NCBI GenBank assembly: GCA_019359175.1
Contig: JAHHHU010000016.1
Span: 1 to 64,000, forward strand
Origin: Phormidium tanganyikae FI6-MK23
GTDB taxonomy: Bacteria > Cyanobacteriota > Cyanobacteriia > Leptolyngbyales > Leptolyngbyaceae
DNA: 64,000 nucleotides
Direction: 5' to 3'
This document shows, in pieces, positions 25,281 through 31,595 of the stretch. Numbering within the stretch: the stretch's first letter is position 1; every line of letters begins with the position of its first letter. A program made the position numbers and the translations under genes. Below the pieces are notes generated by a model. It saw only the letters and a list, made by a program, of their open reading frames with translations, was not told where the DNA came from and ran no database searches.

Positions 25281-26060
25281 TCATCTTGATGCAGTCAACT
25301 GCTCTCTTAAGAGATCTGGCTGTGACCAATAAACTACATCAGAAAATTCCTCTAGCAGGCTCAAACTATCCGACGACCAAATATCAGTTGCATCATCGAT
25401 TAATGATATGAAATTCACAAAGGGAATAGTTGTCTTCAAGCCCCTCAAGTCATACCAAGCGGTAAAAGTCCTCTCGGTCAAGCTTTTTGCACTGGCGCGA
25501 CTACCTGTACTTAAGACATAAATAAGTGACGTTTTTTCCAGTTGTCTAGCGTAGAAGTCTATAGTCCGAAAACGCCCAGATGCCCCCGGTACTTTATAGT
25601 TCCGCTCGTAAGGGATTTCTAGCTCTACCAAGAAATCCTCAACATCCTCCTTAATAGATGTGAATTCACTTGTCTTGAACGTAAACCATAAATCTGCAAC
25701 TTGTAAAACTGCTTGGGCTAGACGTGTCAGAGCATAAGCTAACGGTTCTGACTTACTAAGTCGAGTTATCAGCATACTTCGATAAAACTCAATTCTATGA
25801 GTCATGCAGATATCTTGAATTAGTAAGTCTTGCTTTTTTGATCTTTGCTTTGCGAAAGACTGCATACTGAGCCAGCGAACCGTCTCTCCTAAGTCAGTGA
25901 GTGTAATAGTCTCTCCGTTTGTCTTCAAAAACAGATCAACAACATCACCATCAGGATATAAGTATGGGGTTCTAATTCGTGTGTAGTCACCTACAGTGGA
26001 ACACGAAAATAGCTCACCAATTGTGCTTGCAATTTCTTCGCAGACTGTTGCGTTAGTCAT
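25281..26060 (-). CDS. DUF1828/DUF1829-type protein
   Basis: A 259-residue protein from the ATG at 26060. The N-terminal half (IRTPYLYPDGDVVDLFLKTN, then GETITLTDLGETVRWLSMQ) matches the DUF1828 pattern of a strand-rich module with a D-LG-T motif. The C-terminal half (RFRTIDFYARQLEKTSLIYV) resembles DUF1829. It follows the DUF6978-like gene with a TGATG junction: the stop and the start share one base, so translation is coupled. Families with these domains are found in mobile islands and have been suspected of phage-defence or toxin roles, but no mechanism is established to my knowledge. No catalytic motif is evident. Confidence 0.6.
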   Translation of the reverse strand: MTNATVCEEIASTIGELFSCSTVGDYTRIRTPYLYPDGDVVDLFLKTNGETITLTDLGETVRWLSMQSFAKQRSKKQDLLIQDICMTHRIEFYRSMLITRLSKSEPLAYALTRLAQAVLQVADLWFTFKTSEFTSIKEDVEDFLVELEIPYERNYKVPGASGRFRTIDFYARQLEKTSLIYVLSTGSRASAKSLTERTFTAWYDLRGLKTTIPFVNFISLIDDATDIWSSDSLSLLEEFSDVVYWSQPDLLREQLTASR

Positions 26061-26509
26061 CAAAAGATCTCCAATTGCAAATTCGATGGCTCATCCATCT
26101 TGCCGTTGTGAATAATATTGGCTTCTTCACAGAACTGTTTCCATACCCCAACCGGATTAGCTGAATCTTCAGTAATATCATCAGGTCGATAAGCCTGTTT
26201 ATCACGAAAAACTTCATCCCAACGATGCTTATGCTTCTCTCCGACCAAATTTCCATCAGGATTGCGGTGATCCTTGCCAAGATCTAGACCATAAATTCTA
26301 CCGAAGCTACGATGAATTAATGTGTATGTAAGAGAACTGATAACCCTGTTGAAAGAGCCTTTAATAAATAGAGGATACCCCTCATCAGAATCGATCTGTA
26401 CCCGGAACTCGACGGTTGGTGAATGCTCTAAGTTTTCTACCCATACAACATCCCCATTAATATGTTTACTTGTATCGTTAATCAGGCTTTCAAACTCGTC
26501 GTTAGTCAT
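26060..26509 (-). CDS. DUF6978-like partner of the DUF1828 protein
   Basis: 149 residues. The pattern PTVEFRVQIDSDEGYPLFIK, IYGLDLGKDHRNPDGNLVGE and KHKHRWDEVFRDKQAY is what I recall of the DUF6978 family; this is memory of a family pattern, not a search. Its stop codon overlaps the start of the next gene by one base. A histidine/aspartate-rich core (GKDHRNP, KHKHRW) might be catalytic or metal-binding. The tight two-gene unit in mobile-element cargo suggests a toxin-antitoxin or defence module. Confidence 0.55.
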   Translation of the reverse strand: MTNDEFESLINDTSKHINGDVVWVENLEHSPTVEFRVQIDSDEGYPLFIKGSFNRVISSLTYTLIHRSFGRIYGLDLGKDHRNPDGNLVGEKHKHRWDEVFRDKQAYRPDDITEDSANPVGVWKQFCEEANIIHNGKMDEPSNLQLEIF

Positions 26510-26653
26510 TCATCCGCAATAGGTTACTTAGTACAAAGGATCTCTACATTGTCTCATGTGTAGTTGGAAATGAAAATCCCGCACATTTAGAGTGTATGGC
26601 TGCCCCAAACGCTATATGTCGGCTTCTTGTGGATGGCTTCGATTTACCAGCCG

Positions 26654-27250
26654 CTAGATGATTAGGTCTGCCCTCAAAATCTGTTCAGCCGTCAATTGCA
26701 AGTTTGGGAACATGGGAGAGACAATCACCTCATCACCTCGAAATTCTCTCGATCGATAAGCCTCATCTTTGAGACTCAGCACCGTTACAACGGCGCGACC
26801 TGGATCGACTTGCCAAAACTCACGAATCCCCCGCGCTGCGTATTCTTCTGGCTTCTCAACATAATCACGATCGTAATTCTCAGTTCCCGGTTCACCCGGC
26901 GAAATCACTTCGACGACTAACGAAGGCGATGGCATTGCAGCGGTGATGATTGCGGCTGGTACTCCTTCCAATGCGATCGCGCATTCTTGAGACAACACAA
27001 CAAAGTCAGGTTGTCTCGCTGTTACCTTTCGGCTTGTGATAGCGATTTGAATACCAATGACAAGCAAATCTGTTGAAATTCCGAGTCTGACGAATGCGCC
27101 AAATAGAAATGAGGCAATTCTTTGATTTAATCGGCTCTCAGGAGGCATTTCGACTAACACCCCATTAACCAATTCGTAGCGGGTGTCGGCTCCATTGTCA
27201 TAGTCAAGATATTCTTCAATTGTTCTGAATCGCGGCTTGACTTGGGTCAT
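26654..27250 (-). CDS. Uma2-family (DUF820) putative endonuclease
   Basis: A 198-residue member of a family greatly expanded in cyanobacteria, with a PD-(D/E)XK nuclease-like fold. Visible marks are RYELVNGVLVEMPPESRLNQ, ARQPDFVVLS and LVVEVISPGEPGTENYDRDY, the last holding the E-V-x-S core that replaces the usual E-x-K. The biological role of the family is not established; many copies lie in islands. It stands downstream of a 79-residue gene, separated by a long hairpin. Confidence 0.85.
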   Translation of the reverse strand: MTQVKPRFRTIEEYLDYDNGADTRYELVNGVLVEMPPESRLNQRIASFLFGAFVRLGISTDLLVIGIQIAITSRKVTARQPDFVVLSQECAIALEGVPAAIITAAMPSPSLVVEVISPGEPGTENYDRDYVEKPEEYAARGIREFWQVDPGRAVVTVLSLKDEAYRSREFRGDEVIVSPMFPNLQLTAEQILRADLII

Positions 27251-27276
27251 GAGTTTTATTTCTAGATTAGCGCGAT

Positions 27277-27321
27277 CAACCTAATCACAATCGGTCACGC
27301 TGACCGATTGTGATTAGGTTG
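27277..27321. repeat. TCGGTCA/TGACCGA hairpin, copy 2 (21-bp stem)
   Basis: The longest copy: a perfect 21-bp stem with loop CGC, whose inner part is CAATCGGTCA/TGACCGATTG. It separates the Uma2 gene from the 79-residue gene. The outer stem (CAACCTAATCA) is not shared with copies 1 and 3. Confidence 0.7.
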
Positions 27322-27334
27322 ACGTTTTAAGCGG

Positions 27335-27574
27335 CTACTGGCCATCTTGCGGATCAGGTACACAAAATAGTTGAACCGTTTGTGTTTGAAGCTCCATAGA
27401 GAAAAAGATGTGGTGAACATCTTCTACAATCCACCAAATGCTCTCTTCATAGTAGTTTTTATTCTGAAACTCAACTCGAATACGCTCCCCTTTTCGAGGT
27501 GCAATGATTGGTGACGCATACTCTCTGTGTTCTATGCAGTCACCCCTATAGTAAACCTCAAGAATGTATTTCAT
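27335..27574 (-). CDS. Small beta-rich unknown protein
   Basis: 79 residues: MKYILEVYYRGDCIEHREYA, then a basic PRKGERIRVEF and the aromatic EESIWWIVEDVHHIFFS. The pattern suggests a small beta barrel. Its ATG overlaps the stop of a short remnant frame upstream (TCATGA). No family recognised. Confidence 0.5.
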   Translation of the reverse strand: MKYILEVYYRGDCIEHREYASPIIAPRKGERIRVEFQNKNYYEESIWWIVEDVHHIFFSMELQTQTVQLFCVPDPQDGQ

Positions 27575-27690
27575 GAAACTCCTCTAACCTCCAAAGTTTC
27601 TGGTAACTGCAATCTCTGATCCAGAGGCACGAACGGCAGAGAAAGCGGGTCGATATGTTGACGAACGATTTCAGGGGTGGGGACGCTTTG
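27571..27690 (-). pseudogene. Short C-terminal remnant ending at the 79-residue gene
   Basis: A frame of about 39 codons (QSVPTPEIVRQHIDPLSLPF and VPLDQRLQLPETLEVRG) reads like the natural end of a protein and stops exactly at the next gene's ATG. Its upstream end meets a run of ten A (T on the coding strand), where a frameshift or deletion may have removed the rest. The parent family is not identified. Confidence 0.3.
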
Positions 27691-27711
27691 CAAAAAAAAA
27701 AGTTTCTGATT

Positions 27712-28092
27712 CTAAGGAGTTGGAGCGGGTTTCGGATGTTTCCCTGCGTAGTACACTCGGACTTTTTTCTCTGATTCTAAAAGCAAATAAAATACTCTGT
27801 CTCCACCTGTTAATTCGTACTCCCAAACGCCTTTGTACTTCTTACCTTTGAGTGGAAATACTCTTCCCGGTTGCCTGGCATTTGGGTGTGTACAGAGATG
27901 TTCATAACAGCGATTTGCGTTCTCTGGACTCTTCAGCATCATTGCTTCCCAGTCACGGTTCACCTTTCGATTCTTCGCAACAACAAACCAAGTCGCTTCA
28001 CTCTCAGATAAATCAGGAGCCGTCAGCTTTACTTCTGGCGGCTCTGCAGGCTCTGCAATTGCGGTTGAACCCTCTGGTGAGTCTTGTATCAT
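27712..28092 (-). CDS. RelE/ParE-family toxin with N-terminal extension
   Basis: 126 residues. After a 35-residue acidic/proline-rich head, the body TWFVVAKNRKVNRDWEAMML and RQPGRVFPLKGKKYKGVWEY, then RVFYLLLESEKKVRVYYAGK, matches the RelE/ParE fold (beta hairpin, two helices, three strands). Toxins of this class cleave mRNA on the ribosome or block gyrase. It lies eight bases downstream of the Phd/YefM-like antitoxin gene, the usual order. The head is longer than in typical relatives. Confidence 0.75.
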   Translation of the reverse strand: MIQDSPEGSTAIAEPAEPPEVKLTAPDLSESEATWFVVAKNRKVNRDWEAMMLKSPENANRCYEHLCTHPNARQPGRVFPLKGKKYKGVWEYELTGGDRVFYLLLESEKKVRVYYAGKHPKPAPTP

Positions 28093-28100
28093 GTGAGACG

Positions 28101-28601
28101 CTATTCAGGACGTTCGCTAACAGGTTTAGTTAATGGTATCTCATCAATTTCATCCTTGTCGCTAAACGCACTCTCTAAATCAGCACTTGCAACGGCAATG
28201 GCACTCTCATGCCATTCATGGATAACGGCATCGATCTGATCCAAAGTTCCTTCTGAGGAGTCTGTTAATCGATACACACCTAGAACTTCGTTAACAAACT
28301 CTACTAGCTCCTCTTGGTCAAAAACACTTAACCAAGCGTAGGGATGCTCAGTACCAATCTTCTGCCCAGTAAGGAGAGTGAGTGCGGCAAACAGTACTTC
28401 TAAAATCTCTTTTGAGATTTTGATCGTTATGCAGAACTCAGCAACAACTTCACGACGAAGCAGGGCAAAGGATTGGTCATTCCGCGTGATAGTGATAGGG
28501 CGGTCGAAGGCTCTATCTAGGACTTGCCCAGGTTGGCGATTCAACTCAGTAGCCGAAACTAGCTCATCTGAGTAAACACTATTCAAAGTTGCAGATGACA
28601 T
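28101..28601 (-). CDS. Phd/YefM-type antitoxin, long form
   Basis: 166 residues. The N-terminus LVSATELNRQPGQVLDRAFD and ITITRNDQSFALLRREVVAE is the DNA-binding Phd/YefM fold. The remaining 110 residues (helical, acidic at the end) are a longer toxin-neutralising part than in classical 80-residue antitoxins, as seen in other cyanobacteria. A palindrome with embedded TATAAT-like sequence lies 55-74 bases upstream. It is the first gene of the pair, so autoregulation is likely. Confidence 0.75.
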   Translation of the reverse strand: MSSATLNSVYSDELVSATELNRQPGQVLDRAFDRPITITRNDQSFALLRREVVAEFCITIKISKEILEVLFAALTLLTGQKIGTEHPYAWLSVFDQEELVEFVNEVLGVYRLTDSSEGTLDQIDAVIHEWHESAIAVASADLESAFSDKDEIDEIPLTKPVSERPE

Positions 28602-28655
28602 AGGAATTGCATTTCCCAGAAACGCGATACAGGGAATATAAATGATAGCCTTTAT

Positions 28656-28675
28656 ATACGTATAATATTACGTAT
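28656..28675. promoter_or_regulatory. Palindromic operator/promoter of the toxin-antitoxin pair
   Basis: ATACGTA and TACGTAT flank TAATAT in a perfect inverted repeat with an overlapping TATAAT-like box. Antitoxin dimers of the Phd class bind such sites over their promoter. Located upstream of the antitoxin start at 28601. Confidence 0.6.
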
Positions 28676-28736
28676 CCACAATCCATGTGTCAACGAAGTC
28701 GCTGAAACTCCTACTATGTATAGAGCGCAGAATTCT

Positions 28737-28762
28737 GAAATCGGTCACATCTGACCGATTTC
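28737..28762. repeat. TCGGTCA/TGACCGA hairpin, copy 3
   Basis: GAAATCGGTCA, loop CATC, TGACCGATTTC: a perfect 11-bp stem beginning at the stop codon of the lipoprotein gene. Same inner stem as the copies at 25210 and 27277. Confidence 0.65.
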
Positions 28763-29183
28763 ATTTGGAGATTGAAGTCGCGATCGCAACAAATATCCCA
28801 AAACACTCTTGTGGCTTCTCGTACAAGTCCAGTATTTTCAATGCCCCCGTCAACATATCGAAATTATTGGTTCTTGCTCCATTGCTTTTCGCGACTTCAA
28901 CGGCTTTCACGCTCAAGTCAGCAACACCTCGCCGCCCTTCGGTGCATTTCGGTTCGGCTCTGTCTAGTAGCGAAGCAAAGACTTTTTCAGATCCGGCGAT
29001 CGGCTTTCCGTTGCCATCGATGATCGCGAGATCTTGCTCCGGCGATCGGGTTGTAGCTGTAGCAGGCTTTTGAGCGATTGTCGATACTACAGGCTGCGCC
29101 GCCTGTGTGGAAGACGCAGAATCGCCAGAAGAACATCCCGTGAAGGTTGAGGACACAAGCGCGATCGTGTACAAACTAGACAA
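28761..29183 (-). CDS. Putative small lipoprotein of the element
   Basis: 140 residues. The head LYTIALVSSTFTGCSSGDSA is a short lipoprotein signal with cysteine after FTG. The mature part includes AIIDGNGKPIAGSEKVFASL, similar to a phrase in the membrane protein at 16889. It would be anchored in a membrane and project into the periplasm. The frame starts at a TTG with only a weak ribosome site, so the true start is uncertain. Function unknown. Confidence 0.5.
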   Translation of the reverse strand: MSSLYTIALVSSTFTGCSSGDSASSTQAAQPVVSTIAQKPATATTRSPEQDLAIIDGNGKPIAGSEKVFASLLDRAEPKCTEGRRGVADLSVKAVEVAKSNGARTNNFDMLTGALKILDLYEKPQECFGIFVAIATSISK

Positions 29184-29224
29184 TCAGATCCCAACAGAGA
29201 AAAGAAGCGCCCTATGGAAAGGAT

Positions 29225-29327
29225 GGGTCGGTAGGTTGGTAAGGTGTCTCACTCGGGCGGATCAAGTGTAAACCCCTGTATATCAACGCTTCCAGCCCCT
29301 TACCAACCTCAAGAGTGCTTACCGACT
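29225..29327. repeat. Iteron block A (GGTTGGTAAGG type)
   Basis: Left arm: GTCGGTAGGTTGGTAAGG. Core: GTATATCAACGCTTCCAGCC at 29278-29297. Right arm: CCTTACCAACC, then CAAGAGTGCTTACCGAC. The arms are inverted relative to each other. The right arm's TTACCAACCTCAAGAGTGCT-type sequence recurs unchanged in block B 270 bases away. Tandem iterons flanking an AT-rich core, in an element with its own primase-helicase, suggest an origin of replication. Confidence 0.65.
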
Positions 29328-29341
29328 TCAATTAGATCCGC

Positions 29342-29372
29342 GCGTCAGCTAATGTCGGACACGGTAGAAGGG
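29342..29372 (+). promoter_or_regulatory. Conserved upstream motif, copy 2
   Basis: GCGTCAGCTAATGTCGGAC followed by ACGGTAGAAGG, identical over about 30 bases to the reversed copy at 30195-30232 and close to copy 1 at 20562. It lies between iteron blocks A and B. The only plus-strand frame nearby is a doubtful 21-codon one at 29411. Confidence 0.6.
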
Positions 29373-29505
29373 GGTAGGGAACGCTGTATTTGTAGCAATT
29401 TACCAACGCCATGAAACAGATTTTGTTGATTTCTGCGATCGCGATCGTCCCTGACACAGCCAATCATCCTTACTGATAAGATACAAAAAATACTTTGAAT
29501 AAAAT

Positions 29506-29598
29506 AGGTTGGTAAGGTTGGTAAGTAAGTATAAAATCCTTACACATCAGTACTTTCAGCCCTACCAACCTTACCAACCTCAAGAGTGCTTACCGACC
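29506..29598. repeat. Iteron block B (GGTTGGTAAGG type)
   Basis: Left arm: AGGTTGGTAAGGTTGGTAAG (two tandem iterons). Core: ACACATCAGTACTTTCAGCC at 29542-29561. Right arm: CTACCAACCTTACCAACC, then CAAGAGTGCTTACCGAC. The last 27 bases of the right arm are identical to those of block A, so A and B derive from a duplication, while their cores have drifted. Confidence 0.65.
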
Positions 29599-29641
29599 AC
29601 ATACCCTTGGAGAAAAAATCATAAGTGGAGATTTCTCCACT

Positions 29642-29860
29642 TTACCAATAACCGCCCAACGCCTGAATAATTTCGGCATCACTCTCCGGTGTCGGTTTCG
29701 GTGCTGTCGATTGCTCCGGTTCCGTGAAGGTGATCCGACCGCCGGGAATCTTGACCAGTTGACCGTGATACTGAATGAAGACATCGTGCTTCGATAGATC
29801 AGTCTCGAAGCCGTAGGGCATTGGGAATTTCTTAGGGTTGATCGCTTTCTTTGTGGTCAT
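29642..29860 (-). CDS. Small unknown protein
   Basis: 72 residues starting MTTKKAINPKKFPMPYGFET. GGAG stands ten bases before the ATG at 29860; a longer frame to 29950 lacks such a site. The basic head is followed by a small strand-rich core (VFIQYHGQLVKIPGGRITF) and a proline-rich tail. It is next to the iteron blocks, so an origin-related role is possible but unsupported by motifs. Confidence 0.55.
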   Translation of the reverse strand: MTTKKAINPKKFPMPYGFETDLSKHDVFIQYHGQLVKIPGGRITFTEPEQSTAPKPTPESDAEIIQALGGYW

Positions 29861-29969
29861 TTTGTCGTTTCTCCAATGATTATGTGAAATTGCCCCTCTG
29901 AGGATGCCCGTAGAGGCACGTTTAAGATAGACGCTTAGGTATTTGCGCATTTAGGTAGGCTAACGCGCG

Positions 29970-30176
29970 TTACGGTTCTGGCGGGTATGCTTTGCCGTGT
30001 TTGTGCAGTTCTTGAATGAGTTTGTTTTGCATCTGCAATTCCAAGACGACCAACCGGAAGCCATGCCGCAATAGCGAGGATTCATCGGTGAGCCGTTGCT
30101 GTGCGATCGATTTCAGTAACGCGCGATCCTTTGGCGAAAATCGTACCGTGATCTTCTCTGATCTAGGCGACAGCAT
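29970..30176 (-). CDS. Ribbon-helix-helix-like regulator / mobilisation accessory
   Basis: 68 residues: KITVRFSPKDRALLKSIAQQ, RLTDESSLLRHGFRLVVLEL and a coiled end. The leading strand EKITVRFSP followed by two helices is the classical pattern of CopG/MobC-type DNA-binding proteins of plasmids. The conserved element motif (copy 3) lies 20-55 bases upstream of its ATG. It may bind that motif and regulate itself, or act with the iteron blocks. Confidence 0.6.
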   Translation of the reverse strand: MLSPRSEKITVRFSPKDRALLKSIAQQRLTDESSLLRHGFRLVVLELQMQNKLIQELHKHGKAYPPEP

Positions 30177-30194
30177 AGGCGGGAATTTGCGAGG

Positions 30195-30232
30195 GGGTAC
30201 CCTTCTACCGTGTCCGACATTAGCTGACGATG
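30195..30232 (-). promoter_or_regulatory. Conserved upstream motif, copy 3
   Basis: Read on the minus strand: CATCGTCAGCTAATGTCGG, then ACACGGTAGAAGGGTACC. It precedes the ribbon-helix-helix gene at about the same spacing at which copy 1 precedes the muralytic gene, including a GTACCCC segment after it. This points to a shared promoter or operator. Confidence 0.65.
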
Positions 30233-30253
30233 ATTAGGGACATTTCTAGGGTG

Positions 30254-30826
30254 TTAGTTCGCAGCATCTTTTGCTGCCTGGATTTCTGCCGCAGACTCTC
30301 TCGGATCAAACACGATTCCAATCCCGTTAAATGCCGTCCCTTGAGGAGTAACAACGGAAAGCGTTGCTAAATCTGATCCGGGTTGATTACGGTCAAGTTT
30401 GCAGCCTACCGGATAAGTCTTGTTGCCCACATACAAAGATCCCTCCTGTTTGGCAGTATTGCAGTCAATGGAGAGTAGATACGTCCCGTTTGGTTTTTTA
30501 ACCGTTGTGTGACGAAGCTGGCTAGTCCCCCTGTCCTGCACAACTGACCAGACAATCACTTCTCCTGAATACCCTTCAAGAGTACCAGTATCAGTAGTAG
30601 CAAGAAACAGTTGCCCTTTGTCCGAAACAGCGCTAGAGGCTTGTACGGTAGGTTGAGCATCAGCAGGCTTAGAAGCAGGACTAAAGATCGACTTAGTAAT
30701 TGACACGGGGGAATAATACAGGCTCAACACAAGCCACCAACGAAGCAATCTCCCTTTACCCGTCTTTGCCCGGTTAGCCCATTTCACCGGAGCGATCGCA
30801 ATTCTTTTAGCTTGCCTAAAGTTCAC
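30254..30826 (-). CDS. Membrane-anchored exported protein of unknown function
   Basis: 190 residues with a very basic N-terminus (RQAKRIAIAPVKWANRAKTG), one hydrophobic segment (LLRWWLVLSLYYSPVSI) and an exported beta-rich domain (TGTLEGYSGEVIVWSVVQDR, two cysteines likely bonded). It is the last gene before the right iteron region. Family not recognised. Confidence 0.55.
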   Translation of the reverse strand: MNFRQAKRIAIAPVKWANRAKTGKGRLLRWWLVLSLYYSPVSITKSIFSPASKPADAQPTVQASSAVSDKGQLFLATTDTGTLEGYSGEVIVWSVVQDRGTSQLRHTTVKKPNGTYLLSIDCNTAKQEGSLYVGNKTYPVGCKLDRNQPGSDLATLSVVTPQGTAFNGIGIVFDPRESAAEIQAAKDAAN

Positions 30827-31072
30827 TCTATTTTCTCCGACTGTGTTCTTTTGCCTGCACTTCAGATCTTCAGATCTTCAAAGGTGGAGGCGTAGGCATT
30901 ATTCCAAACACGCGGAAAACAACCGGATTTAGGGTAGTGTCTTTGTTCTTTCTTTTTATTGAGGCGGCAGCCGGACACTGGAGCTTCATTGGTCACACTG
31001 CCATTACATCAACCTCCGACAGCTAACGATCATCGCAACAATGGGAGTGATTGGTTGTTCGTAATTAAAAGC

Positions 31073-31447
31073 CGGAGTCAGTTGTAAAACTGGGTCAAAG
31101 CTATGTATATCAATGTTTTCAGCCATTGCTTACGGAGTCACCGGAGTCAGTTCGGAGTCAGTTTTTAGGTAAAACAAAACTGGGTCAAAGCTATGTATAT
31201 CAATGTTTTCAGCCATTGCTTACGGAGTCACCGGAGTCAGTTTTTCATATTGTAGGAAGATCGAACAAGAAAAAAAAAACACACAAAACAGTAGAAAGTT
31301 AAAAAAAATAGAAATATTAAGAAGGGTAGCCCTGAAAACTGACTCCGGTGACTCCGTAGCAATGGCTGAAAACCGCTTGGAGACTGATGCTCAGTCATCT
31401 ACAACTAACTCCGAACTGACTCCGAACTGGGTCAAAACTGGCTCCGA
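31073..31447. repeat. Iteron block C (CGGAGTCA type)
   Basis: CGGAGTCA occurs six times directly (31073, 31133, 31142, 31153, 31223, 31232) and three times inverted (31340, 31349, 31417), with further near-copies to 31447. A 67-bp direct duplication (31086-31152 and 31176-31242) carries two identical cores, GTATATCAATGTTTTCAGCC at 31105 and 31195. The copy at 31338-31373 is an almost exact inverse of the core's right side. Between the direct and inverted parts lies about 95 bases of very A-rich DNA. This looks like an iteron-type replication origin with a DNA-unwinding segment. Confidence 0.7.
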
Positions 31448-31510
31448 AGCAAAACCAGGGTTGTTATTGCCCCTTCTGCAAAATATTCAGTTGTAAGCGG
31501 GTTCTAGGGC

Positions 31511-31521
31511 AGATTTAGGGA
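31511..31521. promoter_or_regulatory. Candidate integrase arm site (right)
   Basis: AGATTTAGGGA is identical to 8174-8184 at the other end, in the same orientation, 23 bases inside the right attachment repeat. Arm-site identity is inferred. Confidence 0.4.
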
Positions 31522-31543
31522 AGTCCCCAGACTGTTAGGCTAG

Positions 31544-31595
31544 AACGGATGGATGACCTGGGGCTCGAACCCAGAACCAGCGGATTAAGAGTCCG
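31544..31595. other. attR: 52-bp attachment repeat inside tRNA-Lys
   Basis: Identical to 7999-8050. Here the repeat is continuous with the 5' half of the tRNA, so this end restores a functional tRNA gene. Confidence 0.92.

Larger units (their letters stand above)
29184..29641. other. Non-coding 458-bp region with two iteron blocks
   Basis: Between the lipoprotein gene and the small gene at 29642 there is no supported gene. The region is filled by blocks A and B with the conserved motif copy 2 between them. It is the most plausible origin region of the element. Confidence 0.6.
30827..31549. other. Non-coding right end of the element
   Basis: About 720 bases between the last element gene and the tRNA. 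The first 245 hold a short direct repeat (AGATCTTC twice, near 30866) and nothing else clear. The next 375 are iteron block C. A 97-codon plus-strand frame at 31203 lies wholly in repeat and poly-A sequence and is not accepted. A right-hand AGATTTAGGGA (31511-31521) may be an integrase arm site. Confidence 0.6.
7999..31595. mobile_element. Integrated plasmid/satellite-like element in tRNA-Lys
   Basis: A perfect 52-bp repeat at 7999-8050 and 31544-31595 delimits about 23.6 kb. The right copy is the 3' part of an intact tRNA-Lys; the left copy is only that 3' part. The integrase abuts the left copy, as in many tRNA-integrating elements. Cargo includes an integrase, excisionase candidate, Toprim/SF3 primase-helicase, ParM/ParR-like pair, AAA ATPase with small membrane proteins, divergent repressor, tail-hub-like muralytic protein, toxin-antitoxin genes and several iteron blocks. 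There is no capsid, portal, terminase, relaxase or VirB4-like gene that I can recognise. It is thus neither a classical prophage nor a classical conjugative element. Autonomous replication as a circle is inferred from the replication, partition and iteron content. Confidence 0.85.

Noticed and set aside
29411-29476. 21-codon plus-strand frame between iteron blocks A and B
   Set aside because: It is too short to support without translation evidence, although it follows motif copy 2.
31203-31496. 97-codon plus-strand open frame at the right end of the element
   Set aside because: It lies wholly in iteron block C and poly-A sequence, has no ribosome site, and its reading is repeat-derived.
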